Below, piece by piece: positions 1-8,496 of a stretch of 20,955 bases of DNA; the stretch's first letter is position 1; each line of letters starts with the position of its first letter. The translations under genes were made by a program, and so were the position numbers. The notes beneath the pieces are model-generated. The model searched no databases. It was given only the letters and a program-made list of their open reading frames with translations, and had not been told where the DNA came from. This stretch comes from Prochlorococcus sp. AG-686-P16 (GTDB lineage: Bacteria > Cyanobacteriota > Cyanobacteriia > PCC-6307 > Cyanobiaceae). The DNA lies in contig QCVY01000010.1 in assembly GCA_003208695.1 (NCBI GenBank), positions 1-20,955 on the forward strand, written 5' to 3'.

Positions 1-611
1 GGCTTGGTTTCTGGCAAATAAAAGAATACTAGTATGAAGTTTATAATTGGAATTATTGAAGCTATAATAACTGGAATAATGAAATTATTATCCGTATTTT
101 TAGCAAAAATAACAACAAATATATTACCTAAGAAAAAACTTAACCCAAACGCAACTCCAATAAGTCCAAATGTTTTTGCCCTTTTTTCAGGACTAGAAAT
201 ATCTGCAAGAATAGTAGTCGCTGTTGCTGCAGTTCCACCACTTAGACCATCAATAAGTCTAGCTATAAACAATAGAAATAAGGGTATAGTAGCTAGTGAA
301 GTTGACCAATCAAATAAAACAGTAAAAGATAATATTGATATTCCGATGATTGAGCCACTTATACAAAACAAAGTTACAGGCCTTCTTCCATACCTATCGC
401 TCATAAGTCCAATAAAAGGAGAAGCTGTAAATTGTGCTAATTGATAAGTACAAGAGAGTAGACCATAAGTACTAGCTTTTGAGTCAAAAAGTAAAACAAA
501 AGAAGGTAATATTGGTAAAAGGATACTTTCGCTCAATCGGTCATTTAGGAGAGTTACAAAAGCACTGAACAAAGTGAATTTTCTACTTGGCTTGAATAAA
601 CTTTTTTTCAC
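1..611 (-). CDS. MFS drug/metabolite efflux transporter, partial (3' end beyond window)
   Basis: My reading of the minus strand gives an open frame from a GTG at 611 to the window edge, 203 codons without a stop. The protein is hydrophobic. It begins with a short basic leader (KKSLFKPSRK), then a helix carrying LNDRLSESILLPILPSF, and has the loop GLMSDRYGRRP, which matches the conserved motif A (GxxxDRxGRR) between helices 2 and 3 of Major Facilitator transporters. Later helices carry LIDGLSGGTAATATTILADI and SSPEKRAKTFG, typical of the TetA-like/DHA1 subgroup of proton-driven efflux pumps. An in-frame TAG lies four codons upstream and no ATG is available, so GTG is the best start. The substrate cannot be told from sequence. 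It is divergent from cobA with about 45 bases between start codons. An open frame on the opposite strand (34-444) is its shadow. Confidence 0.85.
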   Translation of the reverse strand, partial: MKKSLFKPSRKFTLFSAFVTLLNDRLSESILLPILPSFVLLFDSKASTYGLLSCTYQLAQFTASPFIGLMSDRYGRRPVTLFCISGSIIGISILSFTVLFDWSTSLATIPLFLLFIARLIDGLSGGTAATATTILADISSPEKRAKTFGLIGVAFGLSFFLGNIFVVIFAKNTDNNFIIPVIIASIIPIINFILVFFYLPETK

Positions 612-656
612 AATATTTATCTACAATGCAATTTTCTTCTACTACCATACTTGTTA

Positions 657-1442
657 ATGGAGATTAATGTGCCTGGTGTAGTTTATTTAGTTGGAGCTGG
701 TCCTGGTGACCCTGAGCTGCTAACTTTAAAAGCTTTACGACTTATCAAAAGTTGCGATGCTTTGGTCCATGACGCGTTAGTTTCTGCAGAAATTATAAAG
801 CAAACTAACAAGAAAACCGAGATATTTAATGTAGGTAAAAGAGCTGGTTTGTGTTCTGTTCCTCAGGCTGAGACCAATTCACTTATTGTAAAATTAGCAA
901 AAGAAGGAAAGAATGTTGTACGGCTTAAAGGAGGCGATCCTTTTGTTTTCTCACGAGGTGGTGAAGAAGTATCTTTTTTAGAAAAAAATGGTATTTCAGT
1001 TGAAATTGTGCCTGGAATAACTTCTGGAATAGCTGCTCCTTCAAATTTTGGGATTCCATTAACTCATCGAGAAGCAGGAAGCTCCATAACTTTTGTCACT
1101 GGACATGAAGATATTAATAAAGATAAAAGGACTGTTAATTGGAGAATGTTAGCTAAATCATCAGACGGTTTAGTAATTTATATGGGTATAAGAAATATAG
1201 AATTTATTGTTAAAGAATTACTTTTAGGCGGTTTGGATGAGAATACTAAGTGTGCTGTTATTCAAGAAGCAACTTTACATAATCAAAAATGTTTAATTTC
1301 AGAATTAAGGAATTTAGTAGAGACAATTAGTAATAAAGGTTTTACCTCACCCTCAATTGTTATTATTGGAAATATTGTTGATTTTAAAGTTAATAATTAT
1401 ATAAAGAATCTATCTGATGCTTCTTTACCTGAGAAAAAATAA
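657..1442 (+). CDS. cobA: Uroporphyrinogen-III C-methyltransferase (SUMT)
   Basis: This enzyme transfers two methyl groups from S-adenosylmethionine to uroporphyrinogen III, giving precorrin-2 for siroheme and cobalamin. At 261 residues it has the usual length of a single-domain SUMT without the CysG dehydrogenase domain. The glycine-rich GAGPGDPELLTLKA is at residues 13-26, RLKGGDPFVFSRGGEE at about 88-104, and VPGITSGIAAPSNFGIPLTH at about 120-140, which are the diagnostic SAM- and substrate-binding segments. The frame is open back to a TTG at 651, but ATG 657 (MEINVPGVVYLVGAGPGD) is the more likely start. No clear Shine-Dalgarno is present. It is divergent from the MFS gene and convergent with the pabC-like gene, with only two bases between the two stop codons. 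Confidence 0.95.
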   Translation: MEINVPGVVYLVGAGPGDPELLTLKALRLIKSCDALVHDALVSAEIIKQTNKKTEIFNVGKRAGLCSVPQAETNSLIVKLAKEGKNVVRLKGGDPFVFSRGGEEVSFLEKNGISVEIVPGITSGIAAPSNFGIPLTHREAGSSITFVTGHEDINKDKRTVNWRMLAKSSDGLVIYMGIRNIEFIVKELLLGGLDENTKCAVIQEATLHNQKCLISELRNLVETISNKGFTSPSIVIIGNIVDFKVNNYIKNLSDASLPEKK

Positions 1443-1444
1443 TC

Positions 1445-2272
1445 TTACTTATACAACAATTCCCAGAAATACTTTGGATCAAAAGTTGTTATAAATTCTA
1501 TATCATTAACTCTATTAATTTGCCTACAAGATAAACTATTAATTGCAATTAAAATATCATCATTATAAAATTTTGGTAAGATTAATTCTTCTTTTATGAT
1601 TTTTAATTTAATAGCTTTTTTAACCATAATTCCCTGAAGACATCCACTCTCTTTTCTTGGTGTTATCCATGTATTATTTCTTTTTAGTAATATATTAAAA
1701 GTACTGCCACAACATAATTCATTAGCTGTATTTAACATTAAACAATCATCAAACAACTTTTTATTAGCCTCTATTAGTACTTGTATTGATTGATTATATG
1801 AAAAAGTTTTACATTGATTAATTAAACTATATTGATTTCTTTTTTCTGTTTGACTTATAAATGTACTTATTGGAGAAAAATTAGGTTTTATAAGATAAAA
1901 TTCCATCCATAAATTATTTTTATAATTCTCCTTTTGATCATGATTAATCTTAATTGTTCTGCCTTTATTCAAACCTCTGCTGTAATTAATTCTAATTGAT
2001 CCTAATTGATGGTTTTTAAGAGATAATTGCGCAATACCTAGATTAATAATGTCTTTTAAATATGATTTATTAATACTCAAATTCATGTTTAAAATCCTAC
2101 TGCTATTTTCTAGCCTTTGAATATGTTCGTCTATTAACACAGCATTATTATTTTTTATTAAAACAGTTTCGAATATTCCATCTCCAAACTTTAGACCTCT
2201 ATCATTTGCTGAGATATAAATATTTTCAATATCTAGCCATTTATCTTTATGCCAACCTATACTCAATTTCAT
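1445..2272 (-). CDS. pabC: Aminotransferase class IV, probable aminodeoxychorismate lyase
   Basis: This is a PLP-dependent fold-type IV protein of 275 residues. NDRGLKFGDGIFET at 23-36 is the conserved N-terminal signature. Lys155 in CKTFSYNQ is the probable Schiff-base lysine, and NELCCGSTFN at 184-193 followed by TPRKESGCLQGI at 204-215 forms the cofactor-phosphate region; the CC pair resembles E. coli PabC. Expected reaction: 4-amino-4-deoxychorismate to p-aminobenzoate plus pyruvate, for folate. A branched-chain or D-amino-acid aminotransferase is possible from the fold alone, but position directly after pabB favours ADC lyase. The frame continues to a GTG at 2305 inside pabB. I chose ATG 2272 because it forms a 4-base ATGA overlap with the pabB stop, a typical coupled arrangement, and gives a normal N-terminus. 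Confidence 0.82.
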   Translation of the reverse strand: MKLSIGWHKDKWLDIENIYISANDRGLKFGDGIFETVLIKNNNAVLIDEHIQRLENSSRILNMNLSINKSYLKDIINLGIAQLSLKNHQLGSIRINYSRGLNKGRTIKINHDQKENYKNNLWMEFYLIKPNFSPISTFISQTEKRNQYSLINQCKTFSYNQSIQVLIEANKKLFDDCLMLNTANELCCGSTFNILLKRNNTWITPRKESGCLQGIMVKKAIKLKIIKEELILPKFYNDDILIAINSLSCRQINRVNDIEFITTFDPKYFWELLYK

Positions 2273-3588
2273 TTTAATGAATCTATTAAAGGCAAAAGTT
2301 TCCACTTTAGTTCTTCTGTTTCATCTCGTGGATCAGAATCACTCACTATTCCGCAACCAGCAGATATTTTAATTTTTTTATTTTTTACTATAAATGATCT
2401 GATCAGTATATTGCTATCAAACTCTCCATTCCAGTCAACTTTTATAAAGGATCCACAGTAAGGTCCTCTTCCGCATTTTTCTATTTCAAATAGCCTTTGG
2501 CATGAACGTAATTTTGGAGCCCCAGTTATTGAGCCTCCAGGCCAGCAAGCAATTAGTAAGTCAACCCAGCTTTTATTCTTTTTTAGTTTTCCTCTAATTA
2601 CAGATGTAAGATGGTGTACTTTTAAGTAACTCTCAAGTTTTAATATTTCTGGAACTTCAATACTCCCTATTTCGCATACTTTGCTCAAGTCATTTCTTAA
2701 GAGGTCCACAATCATAATATTTTCAGCTCTATCTTTTTCATTAGTTATCAAATCTATGGCATTTAATGCATCTTGATTTTTATCTTGGTGTCTTGATCTT
2801 GTGCCTTTGATAGGTCTGGATTCGACATATCCTTCTTTGTCTATTTTCAAAAATCTTTCAGGTGAAGTTGATAATACTGCTTCATTGATACCCTTTGAAT
2901 TATTGATTATTATCCCTCCAAAAGGGGCTTGCAATTTGCTTCTTATTTTTGAATATATGCTTAAAGAATTATATTTTTCTAAAGCTTTAACCTCACATTG
3001 TGTTGTTAGATTTGCTTGAAAAATATCCCCTATAGATATTAATTTCTTAACCTTTAAAATATTTTTTTGAAATTCGTTAGTTATTTCTTTTAAATTAATT
3101 TCCGAAAAATCAAATTTTAGATTACTTTTAATAGAATTATTTTCTGTTTCAGCATTAATATTAAAAATTATCTTTTCAAATTTATTTAATTCAGCAGAAC
3201 TGGTTCCTTCAAGAATTATTTCGTTAGAAACTAGATTAAATTTAATAATTGGATCATAAGAGGCAATCCACAAAGTCGATATTTCATTATTTTTCCATGG
3301 ATTTTTTGGCTCGATGTAAGCACCCGCCTCAAAGTTTAACCATCCAATCCAAAATCCTCTATCAATGTTTTTTAATTTTAAAAATGGATTATTATCGATA
3401 TCTAAATCATTAATATCTCTTGAGCAAATAATTTCTTTTGGGTTGACTCCTAAAATAGACCACTTTCCATTATCTTTCCCGTCACTATCTAACCAAGCTA
3501 ATCCATGGTCTCCAAATTTCAATGCAAAATGATTAGCTATTAATTCTGGGTCAAGCCACTTAGATAATTTTTTTGTCTTAATTCTCAT
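2269..3588 (-). CDS. pabB: Aminodeoxychorismate synthase component I
   Basis: This is a chorismate-binding enzyme of 439 residues that aminates chorismate to 4-amino-4-deoxychorismate with ammonia supplied by a PabA glutaminase, which is not in this window. Conserved blocks run in order: GDIFQANLTTQ (187-197), SPERFL (242-247), RPIKGTRSR (258-266), DLLRNDLS (295-302), GGSITGAPK (351-359) and GCGIVSDSDPRDE (411-423). The PIKGT motif, with Lys261, separates PabB from anthranilate synthase TrpE, which has PIAGT; the lysine is the known nucleophile in E. coli PabB. The 5' end overlaps queC by 11 bases, and the stop codon overlaps the start of the pabC-like gene by 4 bases. This fits a translationally coupled pair for p-aminobenzoate. 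Confidence 0.93.
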   Translation of the reverse strand: MRIKTKKLSKWLDPELIANHFALKFGDHGLAWLDSDGKDNGKWSILGVNPKEIICSRDINDLDIDNNPFLKLKNIDRGFWIGWLNFEAGAYIEPKNPWKNNEISTLWIASYDPIIKFNLVSNEIILEGTSSAELNKFEKIIFNINAETENNSIKSNLKFDFSEINLKEITNEFQKNILKVKKLISIGDIFQANLTTQCEVKALEKYNSLSIYSKIRSKLQAPFGGIIINNSKGINEAVLSTSPERFLKIDKEGYVESRPIKGTRSRHQDKNQDALNAIDLITNEKDRAENIMIVDLLRNDLSKVCEIGSIEVPEILKLESYLKVHHLTSVIRGKLKKNKSWVDLLIACWPGGSITGAPKLRSCQRLFEIEKCGRGPYCGSFIKVDWNGEFDSNILIRSFIVKNKKIKISAGCGIVSDSDPRDETEELKWKLLPLIDSLK

Positions 3589-4252
3589 TCTTTTTTATTT
3601 GCCATTTTGTGTAGGCTGTTTGTCTAATTCTGCAACTATCACATTTTCCACATGGTTCTAAATTTCCTGAATAACAACTCCATGTCTTTTCTAGAGGAAC
3701 ATTAGTATCAAAAGCTAATTGAATAATATCTTCTTTATTTAAATCTAGTAAAGGTGTCCAAAGTTTAATTGGATTTTCTTCTCTTCCACGTTTGTTAGCA
3801 AGATTAGCTAATTCTTGAAACTTTTTAATGTAATCAGGTCTGCAATCAGGATAACCGGAATAATCCAATGCATTAACTCCTAAGCCTATTAAATCAGCAT
3901 TTATTGCCTCAGCATAACTCAACGCAACAGAAATAAAGATTGTATTTCTTCCAGGTACATAAGTATTGGGAATTGCATTTTGCTGTATACCATCAATAGG
4001 TAACTCCTTGGTTATATCTGTTAAAGAAGAACCGCCCCACAAAGATAAATCAAGCTTTACTATTTTGAATTCTTCTATTTCAAAGTGCTTGGCTATTGTC
4101 AATGCGGAATCTAATTCTTTTTTATGTCTTTGTCCGTAATCAAAAGATAAGCCAAATATTTTTGCTCTGGATGCTTTTGCTAAGCCTGTAACAGTAGAAG
4201 AATCCAACCCTCCTGATAATAAAATTACTGCAGATTTATTTTTTAAATCCAT
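3578..4252 (-). CDS. queC: 7-cyano-7-deazaguanine synthase (preQ0 synthase)
   Basis: QueC is an ATP-dependent enzyme that converts 7-carboxy-7-deazaguanine to preQ0, the precursor of queuosine in tRNA. The 224-residue protein has the PP-loop SGGLDSS at 13-19, FDYGQRHKKEL at 37-47, and YVPGRNTIF at 98-106. The zinc site is formed by Cys193, Cys201, Cys204 and Cys207 (CYSGNLEPCGKCDSC), so all four ligands are present. It starts at ATG 4252, five bases after the queE stop, and its end overlaps pabB. QueD and QueF are not in this window. Confidence 0.95.
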   Translation of the reverse strand: MDLKNKSAVILLSGGLDSSTVTGLAKASRAKIFGLSFDYGQRHKKELDSALTIAKHFEIEEFKIVKLDLSLWGGSSLTDITKELPIDGIQQNAIPNTYVPGRNTIFISVALSYAEAINADLIGLGVNALDYSGYPDCRPDYIKKFQELANLANKRGREENPIKLWTPLLDLNKEDIIQLAFDTNVPLEKTWSCYSGNLEPCGKCDSCRIRQTAYTKWQIKKNEN

Positions 4253-4257
4253 ATAAA

Positions 4258-4929
4258 CTATTTAATTTTTAAGTATTTGTGTGTCTGAAGACTTAAGTTC
4301 CATTCAGGATTATTTTTAACAAAATCAATTGTAAGTGATAACCCATTAACGTTTTCCCATGCGGGTTGTAAAAAATATTTTTTATCTAACTTATAAAAAT
4401 TGCCTTTTGATGATAAGTTCTGATATTTGTTTATTATTTCTTGTTTTATATCAATTGCAAAATCAATATCTTTTTGGTCATTGATAATAATTTTTAATTC
4501 ATTACAATTTTTCAAAAAATAAGTTTTGGGGGGTAAATGTCTTTTTGGAGATAAAGTAATCCAATCATAATTGCCTGATATTTTGTTTACGCCACTTGTT
4601 TCAATATGAATCTTGATTGGGTTTTGATTTTCTTCAGAAGTTTCTTTATTTATAGCTTGGCACAAATTATCTAAATTATGATGCAAAGGCTCACCACCAG
4701 TAATAACTAAAAAAGATGCTCCTTTTTGTCGAGCCTTTTTTACTTCATCTATTATTTCTTTGATTGGTGTTAGAGGGTATTTTTCTTTATCCCAAGAATG
4801 TTTAGTATCGCACCATGAACATCCAACATTACAGCCAGCTAGTCTTACAAAAAAAGCACTTTGGCCTGTGTGAAAACCCTCTCCTTGTAATGAATGAAAT
4901 TTTTCTACTATTGGTAAGAAATTTGTCAT
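4258..4929 (-). CDS. queE: 7-carboxy-7-deazaguanine synthase, radical SAM
   Basis: QueE rearranges 6-carboxytetrahydropterin to 7-carboxy-7-deazaguanine, the step before QueC. The cluster motif is CNVGCSWC (Cys33, Cys37, Cys40), a CX3CX2C spacing in place of the long insertion seen in some QueE enzymes. TGGEP at 77-81 is the SAM-binding GGE motif. SLQGEGFHTG precedes the cluster as in other QueE proteins. The length is 223 residues. The frame can be extended to a TTG at 4941, but ATG 4929 (MTNFLPIVEKFHSLQGEG) is the more ordinary start. It sits between pyrG (27-base gap) and queC (5-base gap) on the same strand, so it is probably cotranscribed with them. Confidence 0.93.
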   Translation of the reverse strand: MTNFLPIVEKFHSLQGEGFHTGQSAFFVRLAGCNVGCSWCDTKHSWDKEKYPLTPIKEIIDEVKKARQKGASFLVITGGEPLHHNLDNLCQAINKETSEENQNPIKIHIETSGVNKISGNYDWITLSPKRHLPPKTYFLKNCNELKIIINDQKDIDFAIDIKQEIINKYQNLSSKGNFYKLDKKYFLQPAWENVNGLSLTIDFVKNNPEWNLSLQTHKYLKIK

Positions 4930-4956
4930 TATTTCATTCAAGAAAAATAAATAATA

Positions 4957-6567
4957 TTAATTTGATTGTTTTAATTTTTGCTGCGATGCTTTGATCAACC
5001 CTTTAAATAATGGATGTGGCTTCCCTGGCCTTGATAAGAATTCAGGATGGTATTGGCAAGCTAAAAAATATGGATGATCAACTAATTCAATTAGCTCTAC
5101 TAATCTTCCATCTGGTGATGTACCACTTATTTTGTATCCAGAATCTAAAAAACTTTGTTTGTAGTAATTATTAAATTCATATCTATGTCGATGTCTCTCA
5201 TAAATTACATCTTCGTTATATAACTCTTTACCAAATGTATTTTTTTGAAGTCTACACGGATAAACTCCCAATCTCATAGTGCCTCCAAGATCAACAATAT
5301 CTTCTTGTTCAGGTAATAAATGTATAACAGGGTTTGGAGAGTCTGGGTTTAATTCCGAGCTAGATGCACCCGGTAAGTGGGCTAGATTTCTTGCCCATTC
5401 TATTACTGCGCATTGCATACCTAAACATAAACCTAGGAAAGGAATCTTTTTTTCTCTTGCAAATTTTATTGCTGTAATTTTTCCATTCACTCCTCTATTT
5501 CCAAATCCTCCTGGAACGACAATTGCATCAACATCATTTAAATACTCTTCGGCTGATTTTTTCTCAATCATTTCAGCACTTACCCAATACAAATCTAATA
5601 AAGCTTTTTGTTCAATACAAGCATGTCTTAATGCCTCCACTACTGAAAGATATGCATCACCAAGTTCTATATATTTTCCAACTAAAGCAACTTTTATAGG
5701 TTGACCGGGATTTCTAAGATTATGAATTATTTTTTCCCAATTCTCTAAATCGCATTCTTTATCTTCAAGTTCTAGGCATTTTAAAGTCTCTTTACATAAA
5801 CCTTCATTCTTTAAAGAAAGCGGAACTGAATAAATACTATCAGCATCTAATGCTTCAATTACACAATTAAGATTAACTCCGCAGAAACCACTGAGTTTTC
5901 TTTTGAGCCCTTCATTAATTTCTTTATCACTCCTGCATACAAGTAAATCTGGTTGTATACCGATGGATCTTAACTCCTTAACAGAATGTTGAGTAGGTTT
6001 AGTTTTTATTTCACCAGAAGTTTTGATGTAAGGAAGTAAAGTTACGTGGATATAAGCTACATCATTTTTGTTAACATCATTTTTAAATTCTCTTATTGCC
6101 TCTAAAAACGGTAATGATTCAATATCTCCGACTGTTCCACCAATCTCTGTTATAACAATATCAGCATTGCTATTATCTGCTACTCTTTGAATCCTTTCTC
6201 TTATTTCTCCTGTGATGTGAGGAATAACTTGTACTGTTCCTCCGTTATAACTCCCTCTTCTTTCTTTATTAATTACTGCTTGGTAGATAGATCCTGTTGT
6301 GACACTATTCAAACGAGTCATTGCAGTGTCAGTAAATCTCTCGTAGTGACCTAAATCTAAATCCGTTTCAGCCCCATCTTCTGTAACGAAAACTTCGCCA
6401 TGTTGAAACGGGCTCATTGTTCCTGGATCAACATTTAGATAAGGATCTAGTTTAAGTATTGAAACGCTATATCCTCTTGATTTTAATAATCTTCCTAAGC
6501 TTGCGGCAACAATACCTTTACCAATGCTAGAAACAACTCCTCCAGTAACAAAAACAAATTTTGACAT
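4957..6567 (-). CDS. pyrG: CTP synthase
   Basis: CTP synthase makes CTP from UTP, ATP and glutamine. The 536-residue protein has the complete two-domain layout. The synthetase domain opens with FVTGGVVSSIGKGI (6-19), with LDPYLNVDPGTMSP (40-53) and the EIGGTVGDIES region (141-151). A class I glutaminase domain starts near residue 290, with catalytic Cys381 in FLGLCLGMQC and the His507/Glu509 pair in YHPEF. All catalytic residues are present. It begins at ATG 6567 and lies 74 bases downstream of the aspS stop. An unusually strong AAGGAGG sits 23 bases before the start (separate entry). An open frame on the opposite strand (5279-5704) is a shadow. Confidence 0.97.
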   Translation of the reverse strand: MSKFVFVTGGVVSSIGKGIVAASLGRLLKSRGYSVSILKLDPYLNVDPGTMSPFQHGEVFVTEDGAETDLDLGHYERFTDTAMTRLNSVTTGSIYQAVINKERRGSYNGGTVQVIPHITGEIRERIQRVADNSNADIVITEIGGTVGDIESLPFLEAIREFKNDVNKNDVAYIHVTLLPYIKTSGEIKTKPTQHSVKELRSIGIQPDLLVCRSDKEINEGLKRKLSGFCGVNLNCVIEALDADSIYSVPLSLKNEGLCKETLKCLELEDKECDLENWEKIIHNLRNPGQPIKVALVGKYIELGDAYLSVVEALRHACIEQKALLDLYWVSAEMIEKKSAEEYLNDVDAIVVPGGFGNRGVNGKITAIKFAREKKIPFLGLCLGMQCAVIEWARNLAHLPGASSSELNPDSPNPVIHLLPEQEDIVDLGGTMRLGVYPCRLQKNTFGKELYNEDVIYERHRHRYEFNNYYKQSFLDSGYKISGTSPDGRLVELIELVDHPYFLACQYHPEFLSRPGKPHPLFKGLIKASQQKLKQSN

Positions 6568-6590
6568 TAAATATTTTTAATTAAACACTA

Positions 6591-6597
6591 CCTCCTT
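6591..6597 (-). promoter_or_regulatory. AAGGAGG element in pyrG leader
   Basis: The minus strand reads AAGGAGG here, a perfect anti-16S match in a window where most genes have no recognisable Shine-Dalgarno. It is 23 bases before the pyrG ATG, too far for ordinary initiation. Downstream are GTG TTT AAT TAA (spacing of only two bases) and, in another frame, a run ending in TAATG whose TAA overlaps the pyrG ATG. It could be a ribosome standby or leader-peptide element, or chance. The function is not established. Confidence 0.3.
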
Positions 6598-6641
6598 ATA
6601 TTTTATTTAAACAAAAAATTTATTGATCATCCATAAATAGT

Positions 6642-8438
6642 TTATTCATCAATTGTTATTTCAATATTTAATTCTTTTAATTGGGATTTGGATACATTTG
6701 AAGGTGCATTGGTTAGAAGACATTTTGCTTGTTGATTTTTTGGAAAAGCGATTGTTTCTCTAATTGAATCTTCCCCCAAAATAAGCATTGCTATCCGATC
6801 TACCCCAAATGCGATTCCCCCATGAGGCGGAGCACCCATTTCGAGAGCTTCAATTAAAAAACCAAATTTTTCATCAATTTGATTATCAGTTAATCCAACC
6901 GTTCTAAGAACTTCTCTTTGCATTTCGGCTTGATGGATACGCAGAGAACCACCTCCCAGCTCTAATCCATTTAGCACTAAGTCATAAGCATGTGCTGTAG
7001 AGCTCGCTATTTTTTCTTTTATTTCTTTTGAATCTTCAAGCTTAATATTTTTAGGAGAACAAAAAGGATGGTGTAAAGCTTCAAATCTTTTTTCTTCTTC
7101 ATTTATTTCAAACATAGGAAAATCTGTGACCCACAAAAAGTTCCATTTATCTTTCTCTACTAGCTTTAAATCTTTTGCAATATATTGCCTGACTCTATCT
7201 AATGATTGATTTACAATTTGCGTATTTCCTGCTCCTAAAAGAATTAAGTCACCATCTTTTGCTTCTGTTATTTTTAAAATATTAGAAATATGATCATTAT
7301 TTAAATTATTTTTTATTGCCCCAATTGTTTCAAGTTCATCTCCTTTAACTCTTATGAATGCTAAACCTCCAGCTCCTGCATCTTGGGCAACTTTAAAAAT
7401 ATCTCCTCCAGGTTTGATACGAACGTTACTAATACTTGTGTTTCCATTTTTAACAGTTATGGATTTTATTGCCCCACCCATCTGAATTGCTTTGGTGAAA
7501 ATGTTAAAACCAATATTGCCCAGTATCTCTCCTAAATTCCTAAGCAACATTCCATATCTTGTATCTGGTCTGTCTGTGCCATATTTGTCAATGGCTTCTT
7601 GCCAAGTCATTCTTGGAAACTCCTCATTGAAGTTTATATTCAGTACATTTTTCCACACATTTTTTATTAGTTTTTCATTAAAAGAAATGATTTCTTCTTC
7701 ACTTACAAAACTCATTTCAATATCAAGCTGTGTAAATTCTGGTTGTCTATCAGCTCTTAGGTCTTCATCACGGAAACATTTTGCGATTTGATAGTATTTA
7801 TCTAACCCTCCTACCATTAAAAGTTGTTTAAATAATTGTGGAGATTGTGGTAAAGCAAAAAAATCACCGTCTGAAAGCCTAGCTGGAACTAAAAAATCTC
7901 TAGCTCCTTCTGGAGTTGATTTCGTCAGTAATGGTGTTTCAACCTCTGTAAATCCAGAATTATCAAGATACTCTCTTACTGCTTTAATAATTTTATGTCT
8001 TGCCTTTAAGTTTTTGAGTAATTTTCCTCTTCTTAAATCTAAATATCTATATTTTAGTCTAAGCTCTTCTCTTGTATTTTCATAATCATGTACTGAGACA
8101 GGAAATGGTAAATTATTTTTAATTTGATTAAGAATTTGTAGATCTTTAACTTTTAGTTCTAACTCTCCAGTGAAAATATTTTTATTTACCGAATCCTTTG
8201 GTCTTTCATTAACAATTCCATTAACCATTATCACAGTTTCATTTCTAAGAATCTCAGCCTGTTTAAAAAGTGTCGCACCATCTTCAGGATTAATAGTAAT
8301 TTGCAAAAATCCAGTATGATCACGCAAATCTATAAAAATTACACCCCCATGATCTCTTCTTCGATCAACCCATCCACATAAATTAACTACTTTCCCAATA
8401 TCTGACTTATTGAGTTCTTCACAAATTTTGTTTCGCAT
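6642..8438 (-). CDS. aspS: Aspartyl-tRNA synthetase (bacterial type)
   Basis: The protein is 598 residues long, the normal length for the bacterial form. An OB-fold anticodon domain (about 1-105) carries LCGWVDRRRDHGG at 20-32. The class II catalytic core has the flipping loop STPEGARDFLVPAR (174-187), QSPQ (198-201), motif 2 FRDEDLRADRQPEF (222-235) and motif 3 GGIAFGVDR (540-548). The bacterial GAD insertion lies between roughly residues 285 and 420. His30 in RRDHGG is the residue seen in non-discriminating AspRS enzymes such as that of Pseudomonas aeruginosa, where discriminating E. coli AspRS has Leu. This suggests the enzyme may also charge tRNA-Asn for GatCAB transamidation, but that is inference from one position. 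It starts at ATG 8438 and lies 58 bases downstream of gcvT. Confidence 0.96.
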   Translation of the reverse strand: MRNKICEELNKSDIGKVVNLCGWVDRRRDHGGVIFIDLRDHTGFLQITINPEDGATLFKQAEILRNETVIMVNGIVNERPKDSVNKNIFTGELELKVKDLQILNQIKNNLPFPVSVHDYENTREELRLKYRYLDLRRGKLLKNLKARHKIIKAVREYLDNSGFTEVETPLLTKSTPEGARDFLVPARLSDGDFFALPQSPQLFKQLLMVGGLDKYYQIAKCFRDEDLRADRQPEFTQLDIEMSFVSEEEIISFNEKLIKNVWKNVLNINFNEEFPRMTWQEAIDKYGTDRPDTRYGMLLRNLGEILGNIGFNIFTKAIQMGGAIKSITVKNGNTSISNVRIKPGGDIFKVAQDAGAGGLAFIRVKGDELETIGAIKNNLNNDHISNILKITEAKDGDLILLGAGNTQIVNQSLDRVRQYIAKDLKLVEKDKWNFLWVTDFPMFEINEEEKRFEALHHPFCSPKNIKLEDSKEIKEKIASSTAHAYDLVLNGLELGGGSLRIHQAEMQREVLRTVGLTDNQIDEKFGFLIEALEMGAPPHGGIAFGVDRIAMLILGEDSIRETIAFPKNQQAKCLLTNAPSNVSKSQLKELNIEITIDE

Positions 8439-8496
8439 CTAGAAATGACTTGTTGAGCAATAATTTATAATAATAATTCTTAAAGGGTAAATTTAG

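Noticed and set aside
34..444. 136-codon open frame on the plus strand at the left edge
   Set aside because: It is antisense to the MFS transporter frame, which has clear motif A and membrane helices; the plus-strand product has no recognisable features.
1440..1450. Bidirectional terminator between cobA and the pabC-like gene
   Set aside because: Only two bases separate the stops, and I could not find a convincing GC stem with a T-run.
2249..3019. Plus-strand frames inside pabB and across the pabB/pabC junction
   Set aside because: They are antisense to conserved chorismate-binding blocks, and there is no independent support.
5279..5704. 141-codon plus-strand frame inside pyrG
   Set aside because: It is antisense to the CTP synthase glutaminase domain. 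Its product shows only the reverse image of conserved codons.
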